Shown: positions 10,803-23,191 of the stretch, one piece after another
Position numbering within the stretch: the stretch's first letter is position 1
Layout of the letters: the number at the start of each line of letters is the position of its first letter
Assembly: GCA_973895155.1 (NCBI GenBank)
Contig: OZ316894.1
Span: forward strand, 1,116,001 to 1,180,000
Direction: 5' to 3'
Length of the DNA stretch: 64,000 nucleotides
Origin: Marsupella aquatica
Taxonomy: Eukaryota > Marchantiophyta
Notes under the pieces: generated by a model
The model's input: the letters and a program-made list of their open reading frames with translations, nothing else
What the model was told of the DNA's origin: nothing
The model's database searches: none
Translations under genes and position numbers: made by a program

Positions 10803-13800
10803 GAAATGCCTGCAGAGCCTGTTGTGTAGCTACTTGCTCTATGAGTATGATTTTAACTACTGTTTGTTCTTAGGATCCTTCTGCTGACACTTACTAATTA
10901 TGCCTTCAGCTATTGTGTAGCTGCTTCTTCTCGGCATGGGGTTCATTGGGATTCATCAGGACTAGTTTAATTTTCCGCGACTGAAGGACTAGTACTGAAG
11001 GACTTCAGCGAGCTACCTCAAACTGGTACTAAATGCAAAAGGTTCCAATTGCATGATAGAGAAAGATGGAGCAAAACGACCTAAGTGAGCTCAACTCACA
11101 ACTACTCAGCACTTAGCTAGATTAGTCATCCTGTATGACGAAGGTTGACAATTACCACTGTAAACCCATTTCCCAGTGCAGGGCTTTTAGCTCTAAATGT
11201 TAAGGTGGGAAAACTGCGCCAAGAATGTATACAAACGCTTCGCGGCCGATCAAGATTTGCGCTACTTACAGTCAAAACTGCTCCAGCAGCTCGAGATTTG
11301 CATTGAATTACTGAATGTTCTAACCAAGATTTGAAATTGAAATCAATCTGTAAGATTTACTCTTAATTTGATAAAGTGCAATTTATGAAATAATATAAAT
11401 TGAAAGTTTTTCAACGTGTGCTTGTCTATACGAATCTAAATATTTGTGGTCTAGAATTCAAGGCTTCCATCCTATTCATCATTTTTTCCCTCTTGCTATA
11501 ACGTTTCTTTATTTCGCCTTTCTTAACCTCACTTTTGGTGCCCTTTTAAGGAAGGAATTGAAGGATTTGTGGAAGAATCGGACCAGCAACTTTCTGTTGG
11601 TGTGGTGCAGCGAATTTACTCTTCCACCGGAAGCGCGGAGAATTCCTCCGATTTGGTGAACAATCTCCAAGGGAAATCGGAGGATTCGTCTCACGTATTT
11701 CAGGCAAGGGCCGCTTACGTTTTAGTATTCTACTGGCTCATGTTTTAGTGTTCTACTGGCTCATTCCACGAACGGCAGTAATCATTTATCTTGTAGCCTG
11801 ATGGCAATTGGATACAATTTGTTTTACTATCGCTGGATTTCTTCGGGGAATTGGCTATTCGGATGGGTTTCAACTTTCAACCCAACTTGAGAACGGCGTC
11901 TATCCTGTTCCAATGAAAATACTTCCTGGTTCATATAGGTAATTATTTAAAGCGTAACTGTTACAAAACATGAAGTGGTCACTTCCTGTTTTTCTTCTTT
12001 TTCAGTGTCATTTACCAGTTATATATATCCCAACGATCAATTGAAGATTTTCCAATTCCCATATGAATCTGTATAAGAGTCGAACTGTTCTACAGCTCGG
12101 TAATTTTACAGCTTGCAACACTTTCACTTTTATCCAGAGTCATTGGAAACCAGGTAAATTGAAAGTTACCATTTTTGTTAATCATATGAATCGAAGCACT
12201 TTCATGTTTACGTCCCTTTTCTAATCAGAACAAACAGAAACTCCACCATCAGCTGTTGCTCTCAAGTCTTTACTTCTTGCTCACAGATATTACAGATTAA
12301 TGGTCGTGGTCAACCTCCTAGCGGATGTATATTTTACGAACCTGACTGTCTCAAAGTAGATGGCCACTACGGCTGCTGTTGTACACACTGGTTGGAGAAA
12401 ACTTGATGATAGTTGTAATCGTACGGCTTCTAATATGAAATTAGAATGTCTATGCTGCGTGATTATTTTGCTCCTACTGTAGGAATCTTTGAATGCAGTC
12501 AACAACCTCCAATTGAATGAAGCTCGACTTACATTAGGCTTCAGTCAGGGTCTGACTGCTGTTAGTTTCTGTATTTCAAAAAGTTGTGAGCCTTTTCATA
12601 TTAAGTCGACATGGTGGAAACCTAGTCGAAGCAATCCCCTGCAAGGACATTACTAATGATTGACAGATATATACCTCAAATGAGCATAGCTTGATTGGTA
12701 AGGTCTAACATTGACGAAGCTGCCCTTCTTCTGAGGGGCCTCGGTCCATGGGATCGAGGTAAAAGCTAAGAGCTGTCGGCATTTTCTGAAATTAATCTTG
12801 TGGACGAGACATGAAAACGTTTTTACTAGACGTGGTGTACAATTAATGTTAGTCGAGTAGATGTAGCAATGGCCTCTCAGATCGATGCCCAGAATCTGAG
12901 ACATACAACGTTCGTTATTTCCCAGCTTCGATCATCCAGCTTCAGCTCGAGCTAAGTACTGTTCTAGCTATTTTCACAGTTTCAGTTTAATAACAGTAAT
13001 AGAACTAGATACATATATTCCATATATATAGTCTCCCCTTTAGTCATTCAAGAGAGTCGCCTGTCTCCCAGAGAACGAAGAAAATCCGGGCCAGACAGAA
13101 GATTCTGGAGTGACATCGAACGCAATCGTCGACATCAACCTAGTAACAATTGTAAAATAGTTCTACCAAATGAATGTGTGTGGTCGTACTAAAAGTCGAC
13201 ACGACGGAAGTGTGCATGTCGTGAGAAGCGGAACACTAGTTTGCACACCTTGCGCCGCCCTTATCGATCAAGGATTAGGAATCCCTTAAACAAGCAGGAT
13301 GTTCGAGACTTGCTGTCTTCCCTTTCAAGCACAGCGAGATGCCCTGGAAAGCCGGGAATACACCCGCATGCATTTGAACGCCCCAGGCAAACTTCCCGAA
13401 GGATTGTCTATTACGCGTACGCATGCAGGCCACATGAAGCTATGAATTGTGAATACGGACAGTCGCTACAATGAAAGGAAACACGACGTTACCACCAAAT
13501 TCTGCAATCCTGCACAGTAGACACAGACTGAAGTTCATAGATAATTGGGAATTAATATAAGACACGGTATGTTCCCTAGTAGGCCCTGGAGGACACCCAG
13601 AGACGCGAATCAAGTACATATATGGCCAGACATGCATTGTTCAATTAGACCTGCAAATTCGTGCTTCCTGCATTAAATAGCAGGACATTTCAGAAGGGAA
13701 TTCATAATGTGGTCAGTCTGTCGTGGTGTCGATCGGGCTGGACGGTCAGTCGATGCTTCCTGCGCTTCCTGCGCTTTATGCCTTGATTGGTTATTGTGTT

Positions 13801-14039
13801 ATCAGTTCTTTTCATTTTCCATGTCACAAATTAACAGGCTTTCTGCAGCAGACAAGTACAGTAGCCGTATTTGCAAATGACAGAGTCCAGATCGCTGTTC
13901 ATGTGTTCCAAAAGAGGTCAACGTACGTTGCGCAAAGACACTCAAAGAGAAAGTATCCAAAAAGGCAAGAACATCTCGTGCTCCTAAACTCAAGCTCCAA
14001 CAACGACATATTCCCCATTCATATAATTCTCCGGACACT

Positions 14040-14080
14040 GAATTGAATTGAATTGAATTGAATTGAATTGAATTGAATTC
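14040..14080. repeat. AATTG pentanucleotide microsatellite
   Basis: About eight uninterrupted AATTG units. On the opposite strand they read as a FNSIQ-type peptide, which is not evidence of coding. Confidence 0.95.
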
Positions 14081-14924
14081 TAAGGAAAGCACCGGTCGAC
14101 TTAGATACGGCATATATTGAAGAGAACTCGTATGTACGTAAAGCTCAGGAAATTTAGTTATGTACTGAAATCTATAAGATTGGTATTTCGAAGGCAAGAA
14201 AAAACATCTGTGAAGTTACGCGTTCTGCTTTATTTGAAGCTATGCTGGAACATTCGTTTCTTAAGAGCAAAGAATGCCCACCAATCATACCGTACCTGGC
14301 ATATTCGCAAGATTGGCGAGATCCATCCCTAGCGTGTAAGCTGCTGTTGTAATGATCATACGTACCATGAAAGGTAGATTCACATATTGTGCATAAACGT
14401 ACGTGGTTTCCTGTAGATTAGTGGACAAGGTCACAGGATTTGGGATTCAGAGATTCGACAAATTAAGTTTCTGGCAATCATCTGTACAAGTCATGTGGGT
14501 CTTGTTTAGCTGACCGATCCAAATTCGCTGTCTAGAGTCAGCCTTACAGGAAAGTTTGTGCGGAAACTTTTCCATGGCATGACTGATCGAGGGAGTGAGG
14601 GTCCTCTTCCATGTGTATGACTATGGTTGACCGTTTATTGGTTTGGACTGTGCAGATCAGAACTGAGAGGACATCCGATCTGTTCTTTCCGTGTCATTAA
14701 GAATTGTTTAATTTTCTGGTGACAGCCTCACCGTAATCCTCCCGGAGTGATCGGCCACGCCTGATTGTCTATACTAACTGTATATATGTTAAACAACAGC
14801 AAACACCCGACAAACATCAGAAGTGGCCCTTGTCGCGCTTAGAGAGAAAAATGCATCAATTAACCCTGATCAGCCTTTTGCATCATAATATGAAGTAATA
14901 GGGTTACTGTCATTATTTAAACAA

Positions 14925-15285
14925 GCAATGCACGTCAGGGCAAACAAGCAGAAGAGTTACTTGTGTGAAAGTTTTCTGTTTGATGACGATTCTTAAGTTG
15001 TTTGGATCTGGAGCTTACCTGTCAACGAATCCGTAAGCAATGTACGTCAAGAAGCAAGCAGAAGAGTTGTGTGAAGGGCCTCTGTTTGGTGAAAATTCTA
15101 AAGTGGTTTGAATTGAGTTGTGTGAAAGGTTTCTGTTTGATGGCGTTAACTTCTTGAGTTGGTTTCGATCTGGAGTTTACCTGTCAATGAAACTGTAAGC
15201 AATCTACGTCAAGAAGTAAGCAGAAGAGTTGTCTGAGAAGGCTTCTGTTTGGTGAAATTTCTTAAATTGGTTTGAAGTTTTTGTG
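14925..15285. repeat. Diverged tandem repeat array, 3-4 units
   Basis: Recurring blocks include AAGCAATGTACGTCAAGAAG, AAGCAGAAGAGTTGTGTG, TTTCTGTTTGATG, GATCTGGAG(C/T)TTACCTGTCAA and TTAAGTTGGTTTG, in the same order with indels. They look like an old degraded satellite-like array with units of roughly 100-110 bases. Confidence 0.7.
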
Positions 15286-17294
15286 TCGTTCATCAACAAT
15301 GGTTTGCAGTACTTCCTGGACTGTTTATGATACTTTTGCTTCCCAGATAGACATGGCGTTTCTTATCACGGTTCACTGTCTGATCGCACACACTTTCCCT
15401 TTTCCAGTCGATGTGTAATCTGCTTCTGATTCCTTTGCCATGAAAAGGAGCGTTGTGTGCGGATATAACAGCACTACTCTGGATCATGCACCCAAGGTCC
15501 TCCCGAGGTTCCTCAGCTAGATAAATCCTGACATGCGACTACGCTAACCCCTAAAGTCATCTCCCAAGTTATTGCTCGGCAAATCTACCACAGAATTCTG
15601 CATGCGTTACTTTGATCTCGAAAAAGGATTGAACGTACCTTCGGGAAGGGCGTTCTACATGTGACCATATTGAACGCCGTTTCTATACGTGAACACATAT
15701 GAGAACCAGCGTATGTCTATGACGTTTTGTGGAGAAACGTTTTCTGTTGCAACAACGCAATCCCAGCAATTTGCCCAACAACACATTCAACAGTTTCCAA
15801 CCCATCAAAGTGGTCGCGTATCCAACACAGAAGTGCTACAGTGGCATTCGGGATTTACATCCGCAGCAGCACAAATGATGCAGTCTTCCGCACTCACACT
15901 TCCGGCATGCCATGCCAGCAGGTTGGATGCAAGAAGTTCGGAGCTGATCATGCAGTGGAACGGAGTTTTCATGGAAAGTGCAATTATAGTTTGACCCAAT
16001 CTGCCTGCTTTGCTGGGAAAGCGAGACTAAATAGACAGTCTACAGTCGATCTCACTCAATCTCTGAAGTCATGGATAAGCTATACCCTCAGGATCTACAC
16101 ACCAGTGCGAGTTCCTCCTCCTCTCGAAGGTTTTGTGGAGGATATCTATACGAGAAAGAAGCGGGTGTTCCGTAGGAGGACGTGGATGTATTTTAGAACA
16201 AACCTCTTGCAAGATGTACAGCATTTTTTTTCTCTTCTTTCCCATATTCCTGCCTAAATTGAATTGAGCAGAAGACGGTAAAGAACATCTGGAATGTTCT
16301 TGATATCCAAAATCTCCATCAACTGATCGATGTTTTCTTTTTCTCTCACAGGATGTGGATGCCCACCTGGCGTGATAGATCCAAACCAAGAATCTCAACT
16401 TTGTCATTATATTTACGTGCCCATTTTCCTTATTCCTTATTGATGAAGTATATTCTGTATGAAGATCATCGTTTGATTAGAAACTTCCAGGATAATGATG
16501 AAGGTGAAAGCTAATTCACGTAAAGTGTATTTCTTGAGAATTTTCACAAAGTTTTCTGCTATGAGACGTCTCATTCTTATCCGGACACTGTGTTCTGTAA
16601 TTTGGATCGGAAAGGAACCAAAAGGTTACCCCCACAGTAAGCAACTTACTCGGAGCAGCACAATTATAGGCGACTCTCAACAGTACAGTAGATTAATGGT
16701 TGCACTGTTTTCCGCCTTGGACGAGGGCATCCCGGCAAACATGTCGGTTACCGGTTAGCAGTCAGTCATCTATCCCTCTCAATCTTGCAGCAGCTCATCA
16801 TCATCACCACAAAGTGAAAGAAGAAGGGATAATAATCTACCGTCGTGTGCTCCCCATCGAAGTGAAATCAGGCCAGGGGCCGTTCGATCTGAGTCGGAAA
16901 AGAAAATGGAAACCAAAGAATTCAGCTGAGCCGCAAGTGAGTATGTGCCATGCATGACTTGGCTGCTCCTATCCGTTCCCTTCGTTTCAGCTCCCTTTTA
17001 GTCAACAAGGGACCATACTGCGCACAGTACTCGCTGTAGTGCTGTACTAACAATCAATCAATGATGGTGCCGATGACGAATGAGGATGGATCTATCGATA
17101 CAGATTAATAATGGTGAAATGATTCCGAATGATGATAGTAGGGACCCACGTGACGTTCCTCGAAAGCTCTTGGCGGAGTTGAACGATTCCTTCGCTCCTA
17201 CTCTTTCTTTGTGTCCATCTCGATACTTCCGCACTGTGCTATTCTGCTCCGATGCCGTGTCTGCCTCCTGATGCGGTTGGAGCCCCCTTCCCAG

Positions 17295-17405
17295 CTGAAC
17301 TGTGGTGAGCTTGGTTCTACAGTTGGCAACTTTCATATATGGTAGGACCCTTCCTGAACTGTGGTGAGCTTAGTTCTACAGTTGGCAACTTTCATATGGT
17401 AGGAG
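17295..17405. repeat. Tandem direct repeat, about 59-base period x 2
   Basis: The blocks starting CTGAACTGTGGTGAGCTT at 17295 and 17354 are nearly identical and run through CAGTTGGCAACTTTCATAT to GGTAGGA. Confidence 0.85.
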
Positions 17406-19227
17406 ACAAGCTCTCATTGCCCAATCTAAGCACATTGACAACTCTTACCCCAGTGTAGTGTCTGCTGCCTGATTCACTTCATTGGCTTCAGTCTAGTTGA
17501 ATGTAAGCAGTGCAGGCTCTCCGGTTTTGTTTTTGTTAAATTGTATAGACTAGCCTAACTGCCTGGGTTTTTAACATAACTAGAGGTGAGAACCCGGGTG
17601 AAAACATTCAAGCCCGTTGTGTCATAGATTTACATTCAATTGATTTCCAGTGACTCCTCACATGTCACAGGTTTGCATTCAATTTATTTCGGTCCAGTGA
17701 CTCCTCGCATGCTGCGCCATGTTGAGACTCACCCTGACCCAAATTCCCATTTTCCACCCACACCCCCAAAACCATTTACACAACCAGAGTCACGGTCTAC
17801 AGTGGAGGCTTCACTCTATACAGTAGGTTCATATTGCTATTATATAGTTAGTTGCTAGAGTGAATTTTGTGAGGGAAATGCAAGCTAGGAAAATTCAGTG
17901 GACCAGTTTTGTTCACACTTGTCAATGAATTTAAATTAAGAGTGAAATTTGTAGTGAGTACAGTAGTTGGGTTCTAAGTTACAAATCTTAAGCCAACTAC
18001 TCTATACAAGCCTCTATAAGTGCAGTCAGTCTCCAGTTGGCCTATCATCTGGTATATTATTGTAGTCTTAAAGTCCTGAGGGGAAATGTGGTTTGTAGAT
18101 TTAAGATCAGAAGAAATTTCAGGAGAGATTAGAGTGTTCCATGATTGGTCAATCTGGGTGAGTCCACCATTATTGTCACCCCAATGGTCACTTGAATTGA
18201 GAGTGAGTCAACATTCAAAACCTGCTCCCACCACTCATGTTTAACTGGAATATAGGCTCAAAGTGTAACTTGTCAGAAGGCCTCCCAAAGATGATGCACC
18301 CTAAGTCACCATGAGTTCCAACCAAGACAACTTCCTTATTGAGAGAGTTGCTTCACACTGTTAAGTAGCTCTTTGTTAACTCATTCTCAGTTTGTGACTT
18401 AGCTGGGTGACAGGGATTTTACAACTAATCAATTTTTGGGCTTTTACTGGTCTTTCCATCCTCTATATTTGTATGACTCTAACAAGGCAAAGAGCAGAAA
18501 GCACCTCCACAGCCTGGAAGAGGTCATGACTCCAAGCAATTTACATTCTCCATGTTTGGATTTGTCAAAATGAAAGCAAGCTCTCTGGCAGGCAGCCTTG
18601 GGACATTCATTGGAGAGAACTCCCTCCAAAGGAGACCTAAACATTACACATAGGTCCCATAGGTTGCACCATTCACAACTTGGCAAACCAGCTTGTCAGT
18701 GGTGGACTGCAACCCGTCAGCATCCTCTCCTGCTGCTCAATGGCCATGTCATGCAATGGTCTTAATTCTGTCAAATTTCATTCATACTCATCCAGTTGAT
18801 TTGTGTCATCCATCGTGTTAGCAAGGGTGGGAGGGTCCCATTGCACACACCCAAATTTGCAGTTCTGGCTTGTGGCAAGTGACTTCTAGTGGAGCTGGCT
18901 CTAGGGTTTTAATTTTGCAGGGTTTGGTGGGGATAGGAAAACTGGATTCCCAAGCCGATAATGCAAAAATCCCTTGCCAGACATTCCCGGCATCTGGCGG
19001 GAATGTTCGAAGAGTTTTCTTGCACAGAATAGTCTCTCTTCAATTTTATGGCCCTACCCTGAATGTGTTGCATCATATTATACACAGATAACTTTGAATA
19101 TAACAAATTGACTCACTTTTGACTTGGCCATTTAAGGTGCCTGGCCCCCTAGCACCATCAATTGTTCCCTCATGGCTTTTTCCCAACACTTTTGGGAGAA
19201 TTGAGGGCAACAAAGCTAGGGTGAGGT

Positions 19228-19262
19228 ACATGCAAGACAGCCCGAAGAGGTGTCTTGCATGT
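19228..19262. repeat. Perfect 12-base inverted repeat (hairpin)
   Basis: ACATGCAAGACA at 19228-19239 pairs with TGTCTTGCATGT at 19251-19262 across an 11-base loop. No T-run follows it, and nothing marks it as a terminator of a known gene. Confidence 0.7.
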
Positions 19263-20983
19263 GTGCACCCTTCAATTTCTGGCCCTGAACCAGTAGTATG
19301 GGAGCATATATAGTAGTGGAGACGTTGGTGCTTGCACCACTTCATGAGGCTGGCTATATATGCAGCCTAACAACTGCAAAGGCAAAGTATGCAAAGCTTC
19401 CAGCCCTTGACCTCCTGACTTCTCAGACAACTTAACAATAAATAAAACAAAAGTGTGCCCCTGCAAACTGCATACACAAAAATGACATTCAAAGCTGTCA
19501 GTAAGTATTGTCTTGCCCAGTACGTTGACACGTAGATTGCTAGGAGAAAGATGTTGCATCCCATGGCAATAAACATTTGCCCAGGAGTAAGGGAACTTTT
19601 AAGAGCCGCAAATTATAGGATGATATACTTGCAAGACAACTTTCTTGTATGTAACTACCTTTTCTTTTGCAGTCCTAAACTAAATGCTTGGCATCATATT
19701 ATACATTGAGTGTCTCCAGCCTGCCTGACTACCCTCAGTAGGCAGGCTTTACAGCAATTAAAGTGGAGATTTAAGGGCAAAGGCAGGAAACACTTGGGCC
19801 CTTGCACTCCCAACCTTTGAGAAACCAACAAAACATGATGGAGTGCACATTCAGCTCTTTAAGTTTGATTTCAATGTTCACTTGGATTGCTGTACTGTGT
19901 GGGCTAGGAGGTGGTGTTGGTTACTGAGTAATTAGTTGAAGATGATTAGTTGAAGATGATTTGGGCTATGTTTTCTCAACTCTGAGCTAACCCTTAGCAC
20001 GATCATTAGATTATGAGATCCTAGCTACTCCCAATCCATCTCAACTTGTTTTCCCCAACAGTGATGGGAGTTAAAGGCCCAAAAATTATAGGGCCATGTA
20101 CTCTTAGAGTGACAAGTTCTGAGTCCACTAACTGCAGTTAGATGGAGTGAAGGATGCCTGACCGCACAACAAGTTGGGCAAGAGATAGTAAGCACTGTAG
20201 CTAGTCAGCTTTTTTTAGTGGTGACTTTTTGCTACTTTCCACCTCTGCAAAGAGTCTTCACCACTTTTGGTATAAATCACTATTTTTTTTTTATGTCCCA
20301 TTTGCCAGTTTCCCACCTAGTCACAGACCCCATCAGCCAAAATCTAACTACCCTCCTTGAACCACAACTGCCCCTTCAAGAGCGACGGTTATCGGTAGGG
20401 TTCACTAGAAAAAATTATTTTCCCTGAAATCCTGGAGCAAAGTGACAACTTTGAGGAAAGAAGTGAGCGGAATATGGAAAAAGTGAGAAGGGTGTTGGAC
20501 ACCCTTATATATGGGTACTTGTGATTTAAATCTAGGGAGATCTAACGGTCAGAAAACAATTTGGGAGTTTGAGATATAGAATTCTCCTAAGATCTTTTCC
20601 CACACACACCGGACATTCGCCACTCTGGCTCTAAGGAAAAACCACAAGATTACACTAGCTGTCAACATTAGCCACTCTGGCTAATGAGGAAAAACCACAA
20701 GATTACATTAGGGCATCTCAAATACAATGAATTTTTGTGTGACCTTATCTGGGAGTGTTGCGGCCCGGGGCAGCGGGAATGACTGGTTAGCCACAAAATG
20801 TGAGGCCGGACCAGTCACGCCCAGGGACTCATGACCAAAACGGAGGGCTAACTATTACAAAGAGAGGACCCAATTTCAGTGTGTTCATTGACTCACATTG
20901 CCATTTTCACACACTGCCGCGACCCCTCTCAAATCTGAGAGCCCATTCACTGCCCTAGACCACCATGAATGTGATCCCTTTGC

Positions 20984-21885
20984 AGGAGTAGAAGTAGTAC
21001 TGGAGGCTAGACTGATAGTTCTTTCTATCGTGGATTCACTATTAAGTGCCCCATCGGCACCTGTTCACTGGCCGGTCTTTTGGAGTTAGCCAATCCATCC
21101 GTAGTGGTTAAATTTCTTGTTTGGTTTCCTTTCTTTGGGGCCTACTTCTCTCCTGGTGCCGGCCTCTCCGGTCCTGTGGGCTCCCCAACCTTTGGTCCCC
21201 TCTGATGACCCCCTCTCGTGGGCCACCCTATTTGTATCCCTTTTTGTATGCCGGCTTTTTGGATGAATTTCAATTGGTTTTTTAGAGGAAAAAGTATATA
21301 TATCACTAGTACCGGGAAACACCCAATTTGGGAGGGCCCCAGTGCATAGAGGGAAGCCCATGAGGTGGGTTTTCTTTCAATATTTGAGACATTTGAGCGG
21401 GCATTTGAGACGCCTTAGTGTAGCTAGGGTATTGGGGTAGGAGTAGAAGTAGTACTACAGGCTAGACTGATAGTTCTTTCGATCGTGGATTCACTATTAG
21501 GTGCACCTGTTCACTGGCTGGTCTTTTGGAGTTAGCCAATCCATCTGTAGTGGTTACATTTGTGGTTTGGCTTCTTTTCTTTGGGGCCTACTTCTCTCCT
21601 GGTGCCAGCCTCTTTGGTCCTGCATGTGGGCTCCCCAACCTTTGGTCCCCTTGATGACCCCCTCTCATGGGCCACCCTCTTTGTATCCCTTTTTGTATGC
21701 TGACTTTTTGGATGAATTTCAATTTTTTTTTTTTTTGAGGAAAAAGTATATATATCACTGCTGGGAAACACCCAATTTGGGAGGGCCCCACTGCATAGAG
21801 GGAAGCCCATGAGATGGGTTTTCTTTCAATATTTGATACATTGGAGACGCCTTAATGTAGCTAGGGTATTGTGGTTGTCCTAGGG
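20984..21885. repeat. Tandem direct repeat, 455-base period x 2
   Basis: Unit 1 begins AGGAGTAGAAGTAGTACT at 20984 and unit 2 begins the same way at 21439. Both contain GGGGCCTACTTCTCTCC, GGGCTCCCCAACCTTTGG, GGAAACACCCAATTTGGGAG and end in CTAGGGTATTG. Similarity is high, with small indels and a longer T-run (about 14) in unit 2. The frames 21086-21361 and 21532-21810 on the minus strand, and 21501-21812 on the plus strand, are products of this repeat rather than genes. Confidence 0.9.
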
Positions 21886-21889
21886 TATT

Positions 21890-22660
21890 GGGGTTTTCCT
21901 GGGCAAGCACCCAAAGAAAAGAGGGCGCAAGATTCTCTGAGGGGTCCGGTGCCGTGTACTGAAGCGGGGTTGCATTCTTCACAGGAGGATACCGTCCGTG
22001 TACGCGACACTCATCACATCGACACAACAATCGCAGCAGCAGTTGATTGCCCAATTCGCCATCATTCGGAACGTGGGTCTTGCCAAGCATCCCCGCAATT
22101 TAATAATCATTCCATGGCTGCCTGCGACTCCATCGCACCCCTCCTTGCTTGCTCGCTCCCTATTTAGCTTCGCCGCGGCCGTCGCTGGAGTCTACATTCC
22201 ATCGATCCACATCCTCGGATCTCGCTGCGACGCGTTTTACGAACTTTTCTAGTCTATCATATGTTGCTAGAGAGCCGGGGACTGACGGAGATTCGGGACC
22301 CACGCGAGTTTCTGGGTGGGCGTTTGTTGGATTGTAGCTTGTTAGTGATTGGGTCGTTAGTTCGCATCCCCGCGTTTGTAAAGTGTGTCGGGCGTTTGTT
22401 AAAGTTTGTCTGTTTGGTCGACATCAGTCTGTGTGCTGAGAGAGCAACAACAGCTTCGTTGTTGCTGCTAGCTCTCTGCTATTAGATCTACCGACATATA
22501 ACGTGACTGTTGTCGTTGTTTTTTAGAAGAGTCGAGACTTTCCCTGAGATTGAAGTGTGAGGTGTGTCTTGAGTGGTGTGGAATTGAGCGCTCGATCGTT
22601 TTGGATCCGGGAGTAGTGTGCCCGGAGAAACGGGCTCTCCAACAAGGCCTGGGAGTGGAA
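21890..22660 (+). promoter_or_regulatory. Promoter and 5' leader region of the HMA-domain gene
   Basis: Between the 455-base repeat and the HMA gene the composition becomes richer in G, C and CpG, typical of a plant promoter and leader. No clear TATA box was identified, and the transcription start cannot be placed from sequence alone. Confidence 0.3.
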
Positions 22661-23191
22661 ATGGATCCCACGAGGGGGCAAACTTTGAGCAGCGGAGGAG
22701 GATTCATTGACTCGTCCAAGGTCTTTAACGAGTTCTTCTTCAAGAGCGAGGCCGAGAAGCCAGCCTGGATGTCGGCTGCCACCGAGAAGTGCATGAACGG
22801 GAATACGTCCGACGACGAGGAGAACCTGCTGGATGATGCCTGCTCGAGGTACTTGTCGAGGACATTCAGCATTGACTCGTCGGGTTATTACTCCAGAACG
22901 TGCAGTCTGGAGTCCGAGGACGCATTTACTAACGATAATGAGCCTGAGACGGTGGTGGTGCTCCGGGTTGCCATGTGCTGTGGGAAATGCGAGAACAAGG
23001 CCAAGTCCTTGACGCAATTGGAAGGCGTGACATCGGTGGTGTGCGACAGGAAGACCGAAAAGGTCACCGTGACCGGCACTGCACGGCCCAGAGACCTTCT
23101 CGAGGCGTGCAAGAAACTGTTCGAGCAGGCCAAGATGTGGAGCCCTGATGATTCTCTCAGCGATCTCAATTCTGCAGCACTTCAGTGGTAG
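22661..23191 (+). CDS. Heavy-metal-associated (HMA) domain protein
   Basis: A single exon of 176 residues. The ATG at 22661 (MDPTRGQT) is the first methionine of the frame; the open frame extends further 5' only without an ATG. Residues 1-85 are Ser- and acid-rich and probably disordered. An HMA-like fold follows at about 90-158: a VVVLRVAMCC strand, the metal-binding MCCGKC (Cys-x-x-Cys retained), then GVTSVVCDRKTEKVTVTG and a terminal helix. Small HMA proteins of this type bind copper, zinc or cadmium, or serve as protein-binding modules (HIPP, HPP and NaKR families). There is no C-terminal CaaX prenylation box (it ends ALQW), so it is not a HIPP. It stands alone with no neighbouring gene on its strand. 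The family call is firm; the ligand is unknown. Confidence 0.82.
   Translation: MDPTRGQTLSSGGGFIDSSKVFNEFFFKSEAEKPAWMSAATEKCMNGNTSDDEENLLDDACSRYLSRTFSIDSSGYYSRTCSLESEDAFTNDNEPETVVVLRVAMCCGKCENKAKSLTQLEGVTSVVCDRKTEKVTVTGTARPRDLLEACKKLFEQAKMWSPDDSLSDLNSAALQW

Larger units (their letters stand above)
10272..14920. other. Gene-poor intergenic region with short tandem repeats
   Basis: I see no supportable gene. The open frames are short, overlap one another on both strands and have no recognisable motif. The region holds a 31-base duplication, a 23-base duplication (11719-11741 and 11742-11764, GTTTTAGTATTCTACTGGC type) and an AATTG microsatellite. Confidence 0.55.
15286..20980. other. Gene-poor region, no recognised gene
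   Basis: Overlapping open frames at 15689-15994 and 15727-16257 (Gln- and Ser-rich) have no family signature and no ATG that stands out, so they are not called. Small duplications are present near 17590-17700 (TTTGCATTCAATT and CCAGTGACTCCTC repeated) and 20630-20710 (GGAAAAACCACAAGATTACA repeated). Two related blocks containing GCATCATATTATACA occur near 19070 and 19688, suggesting old transposon fragments. Confidence 0.5.

Noticed and set aside
15689-16257. Two overlapping Gln/Ser-rich frames as a gene
   Set aside because: The two frames overlap in different phases, neither has a recognised motif, and an opposite-strand frame is also open.
19228-19262. Hairpin as a transcription terminator or microRNA precursor
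   Set aside because: The 12-base stem is too short for a plant microRNA precursor, and bacterial-type terminators do not apply here.
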